Positions 32,967 through 47,623 of a stretch of DNA of 64,000 nt are shown piece by piece (within the stretch, counting starts at the first letter, position 1; every line of letters begins with the position of its first letter). The stretch covers positions 5,194,490 through 5,258,489 of the forward strand of contig OX104112.1 of the NCBI GenBank assembly GCA_944474755.1, in the 5' to 3' direction. Position numbers and translations under genes: made by a program. Source of the stretch: Limnoperna fortunei (lineage: Eukaryota; Mollusca; Bivalvia; Mytilida; Modiolidae). The notes below the pieces were generated by a model, which was given only the letters and a program-made list of their open reading frames with translations, was not told the origin of the DNA and did not search any database.

Positions 32967-35115
32967 ACCTATAGCTGTAAGTAAGCCTCAGGTCAGGGGG
33001 GAGATCACCTATAGCTGTAAGTAAGCCTCAGGTCAAGGGGAGATCACCTATAGCTGTAAGTAAGCCTCATGTCAAGGGGAGATCACCTATAGCTGTAAGT
33101 AAGCCTTAGGTCAAGGGGAGATCACCTATAGCTGTAAGTAAGCCTTAGGTCAAGGGGAGATCACCTATAGCTGTAAGTAAACCTCAGGTCAAGGGGAGAT
33201 CACCTATAGCTGTAAGTAAGCCTTAGGTCAAGGGGAGATCACCTATAGCTGTAAGTAAACCTCAGGTCAAGGGGAGATCACCTATAGCTGTAAGTAAGCC
33301 TTAGGTCAAGGGGAGATCACCTATAGCTGTAAGTAAGCCTCAGGTCAAGGGGAGATCACCTATAGCTGTAAGTAAGCCTTAGGTCAAGGGGAGATCACCT
33401 ATAGCTGTAAGTAAACCTCAGGTCAATGTGGAGATCACCTATAGCTGTAAGTAAGCCTCAGGTCAATGTGGAGATCACCTATAGCTGTAAGTAAGCCTCA
33501 GGTCAAGGGGAGATCACCTATAGCTGTAAGTAAGCCTCAGGTCAAGGGGAGATCAACTATAGCTGTAAGTAAGCCTCAGGTCAATGTGGAGATCACCTAT
33601 AGCTGTAAGTAAGCCTCAGGTCAATGTGGAGATCACCTATAGATGTAAGTAAACCTCAGGTCAATGTGGAGATCACCTATAGCTGTAAGTAAGCCTCAGG
33701 TCAATGTGGAGATCACCTATAGCTGTAAGTAAGCCTCAGGTCAAGGGGAGATCACCTATAGCTGTAAGTAAGCCTCAGATCAAGGGGAGATCACCTATAG
33801 CTGTAAGTAAGCCTCAGGTCAATGTGGAGATCACCTATAGCTGTAAGTAAGCCTCAGGTCAAGGGGGGATCACCTATAGCTGTAAGTAAGCCTCAGGTCA
33901 AGGGGGAGATCACCTATAGCTGTAAGTAAGCCTCAGGTCAAGGGGAGATCACCTATAGCTGTAAGTAAGCATCAGGTCAATGTGGAGATCATCTATAGCT
34001 GTAAGTAAGCCTCAGGTCAAGGGGAGATCACATATAGCTGTAAGTAAGCCTCAGGTCAAGGGGAGATCACCTATAGCTGTAAGTAAGCCTTAGGTCAAGG
34101 GGAGATCACCTATAGCTGTTAGTAAGCCTCAGGTCAAGGGGAGATAATCTATAGCTGTATGTAAGCCTGAGGTCAAGGGGAGGTCACCTAAAGCTGTAAG
34201 TAAGCCTCAGATCAAGGGGTGATCACCTATAGCTGTAAGTAAGCCTCAGGTCAAGATGAGATTACTTATAATGGTAAGTTGGCCTCAGGTCAAGGGGAGA
34301 TCACCTATAGCTGTAAGTAAGCCTCAGGTCAAGGGGAGATCACCTATAGCTGTAAGTAAGCCTCCAATCAAGGGGAGATCATCTATAGCTGTAAGTAAGC
34401 CTCATGTCAATGTGGAGATCACCTATAGCTGTAAGTAAGCCTCAGGTCAATGTGGAGATCACCTATAGCTGTAAGTAAGCCTCAGGTCAATGTGGAGATC
34501 ACCTATAGCTGTAAGTAAGCCTCAGGTCAATGTGGAGATCACCTATAGCTGTAAGTAAGCCTCAGGTCAAGGGGAGATCACCTATAGCTGTAAGTAAGCC
34601 TCATGTCAATTTTGAGATCACCTATAGCTGTAAGCAAGCCTCATGTCAATGTGGAGATCACCTATAGCTGTAAGTAAGCCTCAGGTCAATGTGGAGATCA
34701 CCTATAGCTGTAAGTAAGCCTCAGGTCAATGTGGAGATCACTTATAGCTGTAAGTAAGCCTCAGGTCAAGGGGAGATTACCTATAGCTGTAAGTAAGCCT
34801 CATGTCAATTTGGAGATCACCTATAGCTGTAAGTAAGCCTCATGTCAATGTGGAGATCACCTATAGCTGTAAGTAAGCCTCATGTCAATGTGGAGATCAC
34901 CTATAGCTGTAAGTAAGCCTCAGGTCAAGGGGAGATCATCTATAGCTGTAAGAAAGCATCAGGTCAATGTGGAGATCACCTATAGCTGTAAGTAAGCCTC
35001 AGGTCAATGTGGAGATCACCTATAGCTGTATGTAAGCCTGAGGTCAAGGGGAGATCACCTATAGCTGTAATTAAGCTTCATGTCAAGGAGAGATCACCTA
35101 TAGCTAGCTGTAATT
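32967..35115. repeat. 39-bp satellite, block 4
   Basis: Starts with the block 2/3 monomer order and then continues about 900 bp longer. The added part has an order like that of block 1 ('aagatgagattact', 'ctccaatcaagg'), suggesting recombination between units. Confidence 0.95.
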
Positions 35116-35690
35116 GCAATTTTTCAGCTATTTTATGACGTCCAGTTTTTATTGGGGGAGGAAGCCGGATTACCCGGAGAGAACCCCCGACCTGTGGTAG
35201 GAAAACTGGCAATCCTTGTCAATTAAATTTTGAGTCAAGTACACCCTGCCCGCAGTGAAAATCAAACCGCAATCTCAGTGTTGACAGATTACACATACAG
35301 GTTAGATGCATCTGGTTCCTGGTGCAAATCAGATATCAGTTATGGTACCAGTGTCTACATTGTTCAGATCTGTATTTGTATCCTTATCAGAGAGCAGTCT
35401 TTAAAAATAAAGGAAAACATCATTAAAAAATGTAACAACATCATTATGTTGAAATAATTTTAGAGTTATCTCCCTTAGACAACTAATAAAGTAGAAAGGT
35501 ACTTAATTTAGACACAAATTTGACATTTATATACCTTAAATGTTAAAATAATTTAAATATTTGAAAAAATGAGAGGACATAACATTCATAAATTTCATCT
35601 GAAAGTTAAAATAAGCATTAAATATAAACCTTAGGGAGGAAATATAAAACATTATAGAATCAAAAACCACAGAAATTATTTACAGACTAT
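35116..35690. repeat. Spacer 4: truncated SINE plus a diverged AT-rich segment
   Basis: Same SINE fragment, but with 'ttgagtcaag' and 'ctgcccgcag', and with deletions in the AT-rich part ('gtagaaaggtac', 'gacacaaatttg'). It is the most diverged spacer. Confidence 0.85.
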
Positions 35691-38600
35691 ACCTATAGCT
35701 GTAAGTAAGGCTGAGGTCAAGGGGAGATCACCAATAGCTGTAAGTAAGCCTCAGGTCAATGTGGAGATCACCTATAGCTGTAAGTAAGCCTCAGGTCAAT
35801 GTGGAGATCACCTATAGCTGTAAGTAAGCCTCAGGTCAAGGGGAGATCACCTATAGCTGTAAGTAAGCCTTAGGTCAAGGGGAGATCACCTATAGCTGTA
35901 AGTAAGCCTCATGTCAAGGGGAGATCACCTATAGCTGTAAGTAAGCCTCAGGTCAGGGGGAGATCACCTATAGCTGTAAGTAAGCCTTAGGTCAAGGGGA
36001 GATCACCTATAGCTGTAAGTAAGCCTCAGGTCAGGGGGAGATCACCTATAGCTGTAAGTAAGCCTTAGGTCAAGGGGAGATCACATATAGCTGTAAGTAA
36101 GCCTTAGGTCAAGTGGAGATCATCTATAGCTGTAAGTAAGCCTCAGGTCAAGGGGAGATCACCTATAGCTGTAAGTAAGCCTCAGGTCAAGGGGAGATCA
36201 CCTATAGCTGTAAGTAAGCCTCAGGTCAAAGGGAGATCACCTATAGCTGTAAGTAAGCCTCAGGTCAATGTGGAGATCACCTATAGCTGTAAGTAAGCCT
36301 CAGGTCAAGGGGAGATCACCTAAAGCTGTAAGTAAGCCTCAGGTCAAGGGGAGATCACCTATAGCTGTAAGTAAGCCTCCAATGTGGAGATCACCTGTAG
36401 CTGTAAGTAAGCCTCAGGTCAAGGGGAGATCACCTATAGCTGTAAGTAAGCCTCAGGTCAAGGGGAGATCACCTATAGCTGTAAGTAAGCCTCAGGTCAA
36501 TGTGGAGATCACCTATAGCTGTAAGTAAGCCTCAGGTCAATGTGGAGATCACCTATAGCTGTAAGTAAGCCTCAGGTCAAGTGGAGATCACCTATAGCTG
36601 TAAGCCTAAGGTCAAGGGGAGATCACCTATAGCTGTAAGTAAGCATCAGGTCAAGGGGAGATCACCTATAGCTGTAAGTAGGCCTCAGGTCAAGGGGAGA
36701 TCACCTATAGCTGTAAGTAAGCATCAGGTCAATGTGGAGATCACCTATAGCTGTAAGTAAGCCTCATGTCAAGGGGAGATCACCTATAGCTGTTAGTAAG
36801 CCTCAGGTCAAGGGGAGATCACCTATAGCTGTAAGTAACTTTCAGGTCAATGTGGAGATCACCTATATCTGTAAGTAAGCCTCAGGTCAAGGGGAGATCA
36901 CCTATAGCTGTTAGTAAGCCTCAGGTCAAGGTCGAGATCACCTATAGCTGTAAGTAAGCCTCAGGTCAAGGGGAGATCACCTATAGCTGTAAGTAAGCCT
37001 CAGGTCAAGGGGAGATCACCTATAGCTGTAAGTAAGCCTCAGGTCAAGGGGAGATCACCTATAGTTGTAAGTAAGCCTCAGGTCAAGGGGAGATCACCTA
37101 TAGTTGTAAGTAAGCCTCAGGTCAAGGGGAGATCACCTATAGCTGTAAGTAAGCCTCAGGTCAAGGGGAGATCACCTACAGCTGTAAGTAAGCCACAGGT
37201 CAAGGGGAGATCACCAATAGCTGTAAGTAAGCCTCAGGTCAGGGGGAGATCACCTATAGCTGTAAGTAAGCCTCAGGTCAAGGGGAGATCACCTATAGCT
37301 GTGAGTAAGCCTCAGGTCAAGGTCGAGATCAACTATAGCTGTAAGTAAGCCTCAGGTCAAGGGGAGATCACCTATAGCTGTATGTAAGCCTCAGGTCAAG
37401 GGGAGATCACCTATAGCTGTAAGTAAGCCTCAGGTCAAGGGGAGATCACCTGTAGCTGTAAGTAAGCCTCAAGTCAATGTGGAGATCACCTATAGCTGTA
37501 AGTAAGCCTCAAGTCAAGGGGAGATCACCTATAGCTGTAAGTAAGCCTCATGTCAATGTGGAGATCACCTATAGCTGTAAGTAAGCCTCAAGTCAAGGGG
37601 AGATCACCTATAGCTGTAAGTAAGCCTCAGGTCAAGGGGAGATCACCTATAGCTGTAAGTAAGCCTCCGGTCAAGGGGAGATCACCTATAGCTGTAAGTA
37701 AGCCTCAGGTCAAGGGGAGATCACCTATAGCTGTAAGTAAGCCTCATGTCAAGGGGAGATCACCTATAGCTGTGAGTAAGCCTCAGGTCAAGGGGAGATC
37801 ACCTATAGCTGTAAGTAAGCCTCGGGTCAAGGGGAGATCACCTATAGCTGTAAGTAAGCCTCAGGTCAAGGGGAGATCACCTATAGCTGTAAGTAAGCCT
37901 CAGGTCAAGGTCGAGATCAACTATAGCTGTAAGTAAGCCTCAGGTCAAGGTCGAGATCAACTATAGCTGTAAGTAAGCCTCAGGTCAAGGGGAGATCACC
38001 TATAGCTGTATGTAAGCCTCAGGTCAAGGGGAGATCACCTATAGCTGTAAGTAAGCCTCAGGTCAAGGGGAGATCACCTGTAGCTGTAAGTAAGCCTCAA
38101 GTCAATGTGGAGATCACCTATAGCTGTAAGTAAGCCTCTGGTCAAGGGGAGATCACCTATAGCTGTAAGTAAGCCTCGGGTCAAGGGGAGATCACCTATA
38201 GCTGTAAGTAAGCCTCAGGTCAAGGGGAGATCACCTATAGCTGTAAGTAAGCCTCAGGTCAAGGGGAGATCACCTATAGCTGTAAGTAAGCCTCAGGTCA
38301 ATGTGGAGATCACCTATAGCTGTAAGTAAGCCTCAGGTCAATGTGGAGATCACCTATAGCTGTAAGTAAGCCTCAGGTCAAGGGGAGATCACCTATAGCT
38401 GTAAGCCTCAGGTCAAGGGGAGATCACCTATAGCTGTAAGTAAGCATCAGGTCAAGGGGAGATCACCTATAGCTGTAAGTAAGCCTCAGGTCAAGGGGAG
38501 ATCACCTATAGCTGTAAGTAAGCATCAGGTCAATGTGGAGATCACCTATAGCTGTAAGTAAGCCTCATGTCAAGGGGAGATCACCTATAGCTGTTAGTAA

Positions 38601-39739
38601 GCCTCAGGTCAAGGGGAGATCACCTATAGCTGTAAGTAAGCTTCAGGTCAATGTGGAGATCACCTATATCTGTAAGTAAGCCTCAGGTCAAGGGGAGATC
38701 ACCTATACCTGTTAGTAACCCTCAGGTCAAGGTCGAGATCACCTATAGCTGTAAGTAAGCCTCAGGTCAAGGGGAGATCACCTATAGCTGTAAGTAAGCC
38801 TCAGGTCAAGGGGAGATCACCTATAGCTGTAAGTAAGCCTCAGGTCAAGGGGAGATCACCTATAGTTGTAAGTAAGCCTCAGGTCAAGGGGAGATCACCT
38901 ATAGTTGTAAGTAAGCCTCAGGTCAAGGGGAGATCACCTAAAGCTGTAAGTAAGCCTCAGGTCAAGGGGAGATCACCTATAGCTGTAAGTAAGCCACAGG
39001 TCAAGGGGAGATCACCAATAGCTGTAAGTAAGCCTCAGGTCAGGGGGAGATCACCTATAGCTGTAAGTAAGCCTCAGGTCAAGGGGAGATCACCTATAGC
39101 TGTAAGTAAGCCTCAGGTCAAGGTCGAGATCAACTATAGCTGTAAGTAAGCCTCAGGTCAAGGGGAGATCACCTATAGCTGTATGTAAGCCTCAGGTCAA
39201 GGGGAGATCACCAATAGCTGTAAGTAAGCCTCAGGTCAAGGGGAGATCACCTGTAGCTGTAAGCAAGCCTCAAGTCAATGTGGAGATCACCTATAGCTGT
39301 AAGTAAGCCTCAAGTCAAGGGGAGATCACCTATAGCTGTAAGTAAGCCTCATGTCAATGTGGAGATCACCTATAGCTGTAAGTAAGCCTCAAGTCAAGGG
39401 GAGATCACCTATAGCTGTAAGTAAGCCTCAGGTCAAGGGGAGATCACCTATAGCTGTAAGTAAGCCTCAGGTCAAGGGGAGATCACCTATAGTTGTAAGT
39501 AAGCCTCAGGTCAAGGGGAGATCACCTATAGCTGTAAGTAAGCCTCATGTCAAGGGGAGATCACCTATACCTGTGAGTAAGCCTCAGGTCAAGGGGAGAT
39601 CACCTATAGCTGTAAGTAAGCCTCGGGTCAAGGGGAGATCACCTATAGCTGTAAGTAAGCCTCAGGTCAAGGGGAGATCACCTATAGCTGTAAGTAAGCC
39701 TCAGGTCAAGGTCGAGATCAACTATAGCTGTAAGTAAGC

Positions 39740-42700
39740 CTCAGGTCAAGGGGAGATCACCTATAGCTGTATGTAAGCCTCAGGTCAAGGGGAGATCACC
39801 TATAGCTGTAAGTAAGCCTCAGGTTAAGGGGAGATCACCTGTAGCTGTAAGTAAGCCTCAAGTCAATGTGGAGATCACCTATAGCTGTAAGTAAGCCTCA
39901 AGTCAAGGGGAGATCACCTATAGCTGTAAGTAAGCCTCATGTCAATGTGGAGATCACCTATAGCTGTAAGTAAGCCTCAAGTCAAGGGGAGATCACCTAT
40001 AGCTGTAAGTAAGCCTCAGGTCAAGGGGAGATCACCTATAGCTGTAAGTAAGCCTCAGGTCAAGGGGAGATCACCTATAGCTGTAAGTAAGCCTCAGGTC
40101 AAGGGGAGATCACCTATAGCTGTAAGTAAGCCTCATGTCAAGGGGAGATCACCTATAGCTGTGAGTAAGCCTCAGGTCAAGGGGAGATCACCTATAGCTG
40201 TAAGTAAGCCTCGGGTCAAGGGGAGATCACCTATAGCTGTAAGTAAGCCTTAGGTCAATGTGGAGATCACCTATAGCTGTAAGTAAACCTCAGATCAAGG
40301 GGAGATCACCTATAGCTGTGAGTAAGCCTCAGGTCAAGGGGAGATCACCTATAGCTGTAAGTAAGCCTCAGGTCAAGGGGAGATCACCTATAGCTGTGAG
40401 TAAGCCTCAGGTCAAGGGGAGATCACCTATAGCTGTTAGTAAGCCTCAGGTCAAGGGGAGATCACCTATAGCTGTAAGTAAGCTTCAGGTCAAGGGGAGA
40501 TCACCTATAGCTGTAAGTAAGCTTCAGGTCAAGGGGAGATCACCTATAGCTGTAAGTAAGCCTCAGGTCAAGGTCGAGATCACCTATAGCTGTAAGTAAG
40601 CTTCAGGTCAAGGGGAGATCACCTATAGCTGTAAGTAAGCCTCAGGTCAAGGTCGAGATCACCTATAGCTGTAAGTAAGCCTCAGGTCAAGGTCGAGATC
40701 ACCTATAGCTGTAAGTAAGCCTCAGGTCAAGGGGAGATCATCTATAGCTGTAAGTAAGCCTCAGGTCAAGGGGAGATCACCTATAGCTGTAAGTAAGCCT
40801 CGGGTCAAGGGGAGATCACCTATAGTTGTAAGTAAGCCTCAGGTCAAGGGGAGATCACCTATAGTTGTAAGTAAGCCTCAGGTCAAGGGGAGATCACCTA
40901 TAGCTGTAAGTAAGCCTCAGGTCAAGGGGAGATCACCTATAGCTGTAAGTAAGCCTCAGGTCAGGGGGAGATCACCTATAGCTGTAAGTAAGCCTCAGGT
41001 CAAGGGGAGATCACCTATAGCTGTAAGTAAGCCTCAGGTCAAGGGGAGATCACCTATAGCTGTAAGTAAGCCTCAGGTCAATGTGGAGATCACCTATAGC
41101 TGTAAGTAAGCCTCATGTCAATGTGGAGATCACCTATAGCTGTAAGTAAGCCTCAGGTCAAGGGGAGATCACCTATAGCTGTAAGTAAGCCTCAGGTCAA
41201 TGTGGAGATCACCTATAGCTGTAAGTAAGCCTCAGGTCAATGTGGAGATCACCTATAGCTGTAAGTAAGCCTCAGGTCAAGGGAGATCACCTATAGCTGT
41301 ATGTAAGCATCATGTCAAGGGGAGATCACCTATAGCTGTTAGTAAGCCTCATGTCAAGGGGAGATCACCTATAGCTGTAAGTAAGCCTCAGGTCAAGGGG
41401 AGATCACCTATAGCTGTAAGTAAGCCTCAGGTCAAGGGGAGATCATCTATAGCTGTAAGTAAGCCTCAGGTCAAGGGGAGATCATCTATAGCTGTAAGTA
41501 AGCCTCAGATCAAGGGGAGATCACCTATAGCTGTAAGTAAGCCTCCAATCAAGGGGAGATCACCTATAGCTGTAAGTAAGCCTCAGGTCAATGTGGAGAT
41601 CACCTATAGCTGTAAGTAAGCCTCAGGTCAATGTGGAGATCACCTATAGCTCTAAGTAAGCCTCAGGTCAATGTGGAGATCACCTATAGCTGTAAGTAAG
41701 CCTCATGTAAAGGGGTGATCACCTATAGCTGTAAGTAAGCCTCAGGTCAAGGGGAGATCACCTATAGCTGTAAGTAAGCCTCAGGTCAAGGGGAGATCAC
41801 CTATAGCTGTAAGTAAGCCTCAGGTCAAGGGGAGATCACCTATAGCTGTAAGTAAGCCTCCAATCAAGGGGAGATCACCTATAGCTGTAAGTAAGCCTCA
41901 GGTCAATGTGGAGATCACCTATAGCTGTAAGTAAGCCTCAGGTCAATGTGGAGATCACCTATAGCTGTAAGTAAGCCTCAGGTCAATGTGGAGATCACCT
42001 ATAGCTGTAAGTAAGCCTCAGGTCAATGTGGAGATCACCTATAGCTGTAAGTAAGCCTCAGATCAAGGGGAGATCACCTATAGCTGTAAGTAAGCCTCAT
42101 GTCAAGGGGAGATCACCTATAGCTGCAAGTAAGCCTCATGTCAAGGGGAGATCATCTATAGCTGTAAGTAATCCTCAGGTCAAGGGGAGATCACCTATAG
42201 CTGTAAGTAAGCCTCATGTCAAGGGGAGATCATCTATAGCTGTAAGTAAGCCTCAAGTCAAGGGGAGATCACCTATAGCTGTATGTAAGCCTCAGGTCAA
42301 GGGGAGATCACCTATAGCTGTAAGTAAGCCTCAGGTCAAGGGGAGATCACCTGTAGCTGTAAGTAAGCCTCAAGTCAATGTGGAGATCACCTATAGCTGT
42401 AAGTAAGCCTCAAGTCAAGGGGAGATCACCTATAGCTGTAAGTAAGCCTCATGTCAATGTGGAGATCACCTATAGCTGTAAGTAAGCCTCAAGTCAAGGG
42501 GAGATCACCTATAGCTGTAAGTAAGCCTCAGGTCAAGGGGAGATCACCTATAGCTGTAAGTAAGCCTCAGGTCAAGGGGAGATCACCTATAGCTGTAAGT
42601 AAGCCTCAGGTCAAGGGGAGATCACCTATAGCTGTAAGTAAGCCTCATGTCAAGGGGAGATCACCTATAGCTGTGAGTAAGCCTCAGGTCAAGGGGAGAT

Positions 42701-44762
42701 CACCTATAGCTGTAAGTAAGCCTCGGGTCAAGGGGAGATCACCTATAGCTGTAAGTAAGCCTTAGGTCAATGTGGAGATCACCTATAGCTGTAAGTAAAC
42801 CTCAGATCAAGGGGAGATCACCTATAGCTGTGAGTAAGCCTCAGGTCAAGGGGAGATCACCTATAGCTGTAAGTAAGCCTCAGGTCAAGGGGAGATCACC
42901 TATAGCTGTGAGTAAGCCTCAGGTCAAGGGGAGATCACCTATAGCTGTTAGTAAGCCTCAGGTCAAGGGGAGATCACCTATAGCTGTAAGTAAGCTTCAG
43001 GTCAAGGGGAGATCACCTATAGCTGTAAGTAAGCTTCAGGTCAAGGGGAGATCACCTATAGCTGTAAGTAAGCCTCAGGTCAAGGTCGAGATCACCTATA
43101 GCTGTAAGTAAGCTTCAGGTCAAGGGGAGATCACCTATAGCTGTAAGTAAGCCTCAGGTCAAGGTCGAGATCACCTATAGCTGTAAGTAAGCCTCAGGTC
43201 AAGGTCGAGATCACCTATAGCTGTAAGTAAGCCTCAGGTCAAGGGGAGATCATCTATCGCTGTAAGTAAGCCTCAGGTCAAGGGGAGATCACCTATAGCT
43301 GTAAGTAAGCCTCGGGTCAAGGGGAGATCACCTATAGTTGTAAGTAAGCCTCAGGTCAAGGGGAGATCACCTATAGTTGTAAGTAAGCCTCAGGTCAAGG
43401 GGAGATCACCTATAGCTGTAAGTAAGCCTCAGGTCAAGGGGAGATCACCTATAGCTGTAAGTAAGCCTCAGGTCAGGGGGAGATCACCTATAGCTGTAAG
43501 TAAGCCTCAGGTCAAGGGGAGATCACCTATAGCTGTAAGTAAGCCTCAGGTCAAGGGGAGATCACCTATAGCTGTAAGTAAGCCTCAGGTCAATGCGGAG
43601 ATCACCTATAGCTGTAAGTAAGCCTCATGTCAATGTGGAGATCACCTATAGCTGTAAGTAAGCCTCAGGTCAAGGGGAGATCACCTATAGCTGTAAGTAA
43701 GCCTCAGGTCAATGTGGAGATCACCTATAGCTGTAAGTAAGCCTCAGGTCAATGTGGAGATCACCTATAGCTGTAAGTAAGCCTCAGGTCAAGGGAGATC
43801 ACCTATAGCTGTAAGTAAGCATCATGTCAAGGGGAGATCACCTATAGCTGTTAGTAAGCCTCATGTCAAGGGGAGATCACCTATAGCTGTAAGTAAGCCT
43901 CAGGTCAAGGGGAGATCACCTATAGCTGTAAGTAAGCCTCAGGTCAAGGGGAGATCATCTATAGCTGTAAGTAAGCCTCAGGTCAAGGGGAGATCATCTA
44001 TAGCTGTAAGTAAGCCTCAGATCAAGGGGAGATCACCTATAGCTGTAAGTAAGCCTCCAATCAAGGGGAGATCACCTATAGCTGTAAGTAAGCCTCAGGT
44101 CAATGTGGAGATCACCTATAGCTGTAAGTAAGCCTCAGGTCAATGTGGAGATCACCTATAGCTGTAAGTAAGCCTCAGGTCAATGTGGAGATCACCTATA
44201 GCTGTAAGTAAGCCTCATGTAAAGGGGTGATCACCTATAGCTGTAAGTAAGCCTCAGGTCAAGGGGAGATCACCTATAGCTGTAAGTAAGCCTCAGGTCA
44301 AGGGGAGATCACCTATAGCTGTAAGTAAGCCTCAGGTCAAGGGGAGATCACCTATAGCTGTAAGTAAGCCTCCAATCAAGGGGAGATCACCTATAGCTGT
44401 AAGTAAGCCTCAGGTCAATGTGGAGATCACCTATAGCTGTAAGTAAGCCTCAGGTCAATGTGGAGATCACCTATAGCTGTAAGTAAGCCTCAGGTCAATG
44501 TGGAGATCACCTATAGCTGTAAGTAAGCCTCAGGTCAATGTGGAGATCACCTATAGCTGTAAGTAAGCCTCAGATCAAGGGGAGATCACCTATAGCTGTA
44601 AGTAAGCCTCATGTCAAGGGGAGATCACCTATAGCTGCAAGTAAGCCTCATGTCAAGGGGAGATCATCTATAGCTGTAAGTAATCCTCAGGTCAAGGGGA
44701 GATCACCTATAGCTGTAAGTAAGCCTCATGTCAAGGGGAGATCATCTATAGCTGTAAGTAAG
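39740..44762. repeat. 2,512-bp duplication inside block 5
   Basis: The pattern at about 39740-42250 returns at about 42252-44762. Matching variant stretches begin at 39939 and 42451, 40258 and 42770, and 42026 and 44538, all 2,512 bp apart. Only a few single-base differences were seen (for example 'ctatag' against 'ctatcg' near 43256, and 'aatgtgg' against 'aatgcgg' near 43596). Confidence 0.85.
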
Positions 44763-47623
44763 CCTCAGGTCAATGTGGAGATCACCTATAGCTGTAAGTA
44801 AGACTCGTGTCAAGGTAGAGACCGCCTGTAGATGTAAGTAAGCCTCAGGTCAAGGGGAGATCACCTATAGCTGTAAGTAAGCCTCATGTCAAGGGGAGAT
44901 CACCTATAGCTGTAAGTAAGCCTCCAATCAAGGGGAGATCACCTATAGCTGTAAGTAAGCCTCAGGTCAATGTGGAGATCACCTATAGCTGTAAGTAAGC
45001 CTCAGGTCAAGGGGAGATCACCTATAGCTGTAAGTAAGCCTCATGTCAAGGGGAGATCACCTATAGCTGTTAGTAAGCCTCAGGTCAAGGGGAGATCACC
45101 TATAGCTGTAAGTAAGCCTCAGGTCAAGGGGAGATCACCTATAGCTGTAAGTAAGCCTCATGTCAAGGGGAGATCACCTTTAGCTGTTAGTAAGCCTCAG
45201 GTCAAGGGGAGATCACCTATAGCTGTAAGTAAGCCTCAGGTCAGGGGGAGATCACCTAGAGCTGTAAGTAAGCCTCATGTCAAGGGGAGATCACCTATAG
45301 CTGTAAGTAAGCCTCAGGTCAAGGGGAGATCACCTATAGCTGTAAGTAAGCCTCATGTCAAGGGGAGATCACCTAAAGCTGTAAGTAAGCCTCATGTCAA
45401 GGGGAGATCACCTATAGCTGTAAGTAAGCCTCATGTCAAGGGGAGACCACCTATAGCTGTAAGTAAGCCTCATGTCAAGGGGAGATCACCTATAGCTGTA
45501 AGTAAGCCTCAGGTCAAGGGGAGATCACCTATAGCTGTAAGTAAGCCTCAGGTCAAGGGGAGATCACCTATAGCTGTAAGTAAGCCTCATGTCAAGGGGA
45601 GATCACCTATAGCTGTAAGTAAGCCTCAGGTCAAGGGGAGATCCCCTAAAGCTGTAAGTAAGCCTCAGGTCAAGGGGAAATCACCTATAGCTGTAAGTAA
45701 GCCTCAGATCAAGGGGAGATCACCTATAGCTGTAAGTAAGCCTCCAATCAAGGGGAGATCACCTATAGCTGTAAGTAAGCCTCAGGTCAATGTGGAGATC
45801 ACCTATAGCTGTAAGTAAGCCTCAGGTCAATGTGGAGATCACCTATAGCTGTAAGTAAGCCTCAGATCAATGTGGAGATCACCTATAGCTGTAAGTAAGC
45901 CTCATGTAAAGGGGTGATCACCTATAGCTGTAAGTAAGCCTCAGGTCAAGGGGAGATCACCTATAGCTGTAAGTAAGCCTCAGGTCAAGGGGAGATCACC
46001 TATAGCTGTAAGTAAGCCTCAGGTCAAGGGGAGATCACCTATAGCTGTAAGTAAGCCTCCAATCAAGGGGAGATCACCTATAGCTGTAAGTAAGCCTCAG
46101 GTCAATGTGGAGATCACCTATAGCTGTAAGTAAGCCTCAGGTCAATGTGGAGATCACCTATAGCTGTAAGTAAGCCTCAGGTCAATGTGGAGATCACCTA
46201 TAGCTGTAAGTAAGCCTCAGGTCAATGTGGAGATCACCTATAGCTGTAAGTAAGCCTCAGATCAAGGGGAGATCACCTATAGCTGTAAGTAAGCCTCATG
46301 TCAAGGGGAGATCACCTATAGCTGCAAGTAAGCCTCATGTCAAGGGGAGATCATCTATAGCTGTAAGTAATCCTCAGGTCAAGGGGAGATCACCTATAGC
46401 TGTAAGTAAGCCTCATGTCAAGGGGAGATCATCTATAGCTGTAAGTAAGCCTCAGGTCAATGTGGAGATCACCTATAGCTGTAAGTAAGACTCGTGTCAA
46501 GGTAGAGACCGCCTGTAGATGTAAGTAAGCCTCAGGTCAAGGGGAGATCACCTATAGCTGTAAGTAAGCCTCATGTCAAGGGGAGATCACCTATAGCTGT
46601 AAGTAAGCCTCCAATCAAGGGGAGATCACCTATAGCTGTAAGTAAGCCTCAGGTCAATGTGGAGATCACCTATAGCTGTAAGTAAAAGGGGAGATCACCT
46701 ATAGCTGTAAGTAAGCCTCATGTCAAGGGGAGATCACCTTTAGCTGTTAGTAAGCCTCAGGTCAAGGGGAGATCACCTATAGCTGTAAGTAAGCCTCAGG
46801 TCAGGGGGAGATCACCTAGAGCTGTAAGTAAGCCTCATGTCAAGGGGAGATCACCTATAGCTGTAAGTAAGCCTCAGGTCAAGGGGAGATCACCTATAGC
46901 TGTAAGTAAGCCTCATGTCAAGGGGAGATCACCTAAAGCTGTAAGTAAGCCTCATGTCAAGGGGAGATCACCTATAGCTGTAAGTAAGCCTCATGTCAAG
47001 GGGAGATCACCTATAGCTGTAAGTAAGCCTCATGTCAAGGGGAGATCACCTATAGCTGTAAGTAAGCCTCAGGTCAAGGGGAGATCACCTATAGCTGTAA
47101 GTAAGCCTCAGGTCAAGGGGAGATCACCTATAGCTGTAAGTAAGCCTAAGGTCAAGGGGAGATCACCTATAGCTGTAAGTAAGCCTCAGGTCAAGGGGAG
47201 ATCCCCTAAAGCTGTAAGTAAGCCTCAGGTCAAGGGGAAATCACCTATAGCTGTAAGTAAGACTCAGGTCAAGGGGAGATCACCTATAGCTGTTAGTAAG
47301 CCTCAGGTCAAGGGGAGATCACCTATAGCTGTAAGTAAGCCTCAGGTCAAGGGGAGATCACCTATAGCTGTTAGTAAGCCTTAGGTCAAGGGGAGATCAC
47401 CTATAGCTGTAAGTAAGCCTCAGGTCAAGGGGAGATCACCTATAGCTGTAAGTAAGCCTCAGGTCAAGGGGAGATCACCTATAGCTGTAAGTAAGCCTCA
47501 TGTCAAGGGGAGATCACCTATAGCTGTAAGTAAGCCTCAGGTCAATGTGGAGATCACCTATAGCTGTAAGTAAGCCTCATGTCAAGGGGAGATCACCTAT
47601 AGCTGTAAGTAAGCCTCAGGTCA

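Noticed and set aside
44970..45818. 282-codon repetitive protein gene
   Set aside because: It is entirely inside the 39-bp satellite, has no upstream gene context, starts at a variant-monomer ATG and ends at the next 40-bp monomer.
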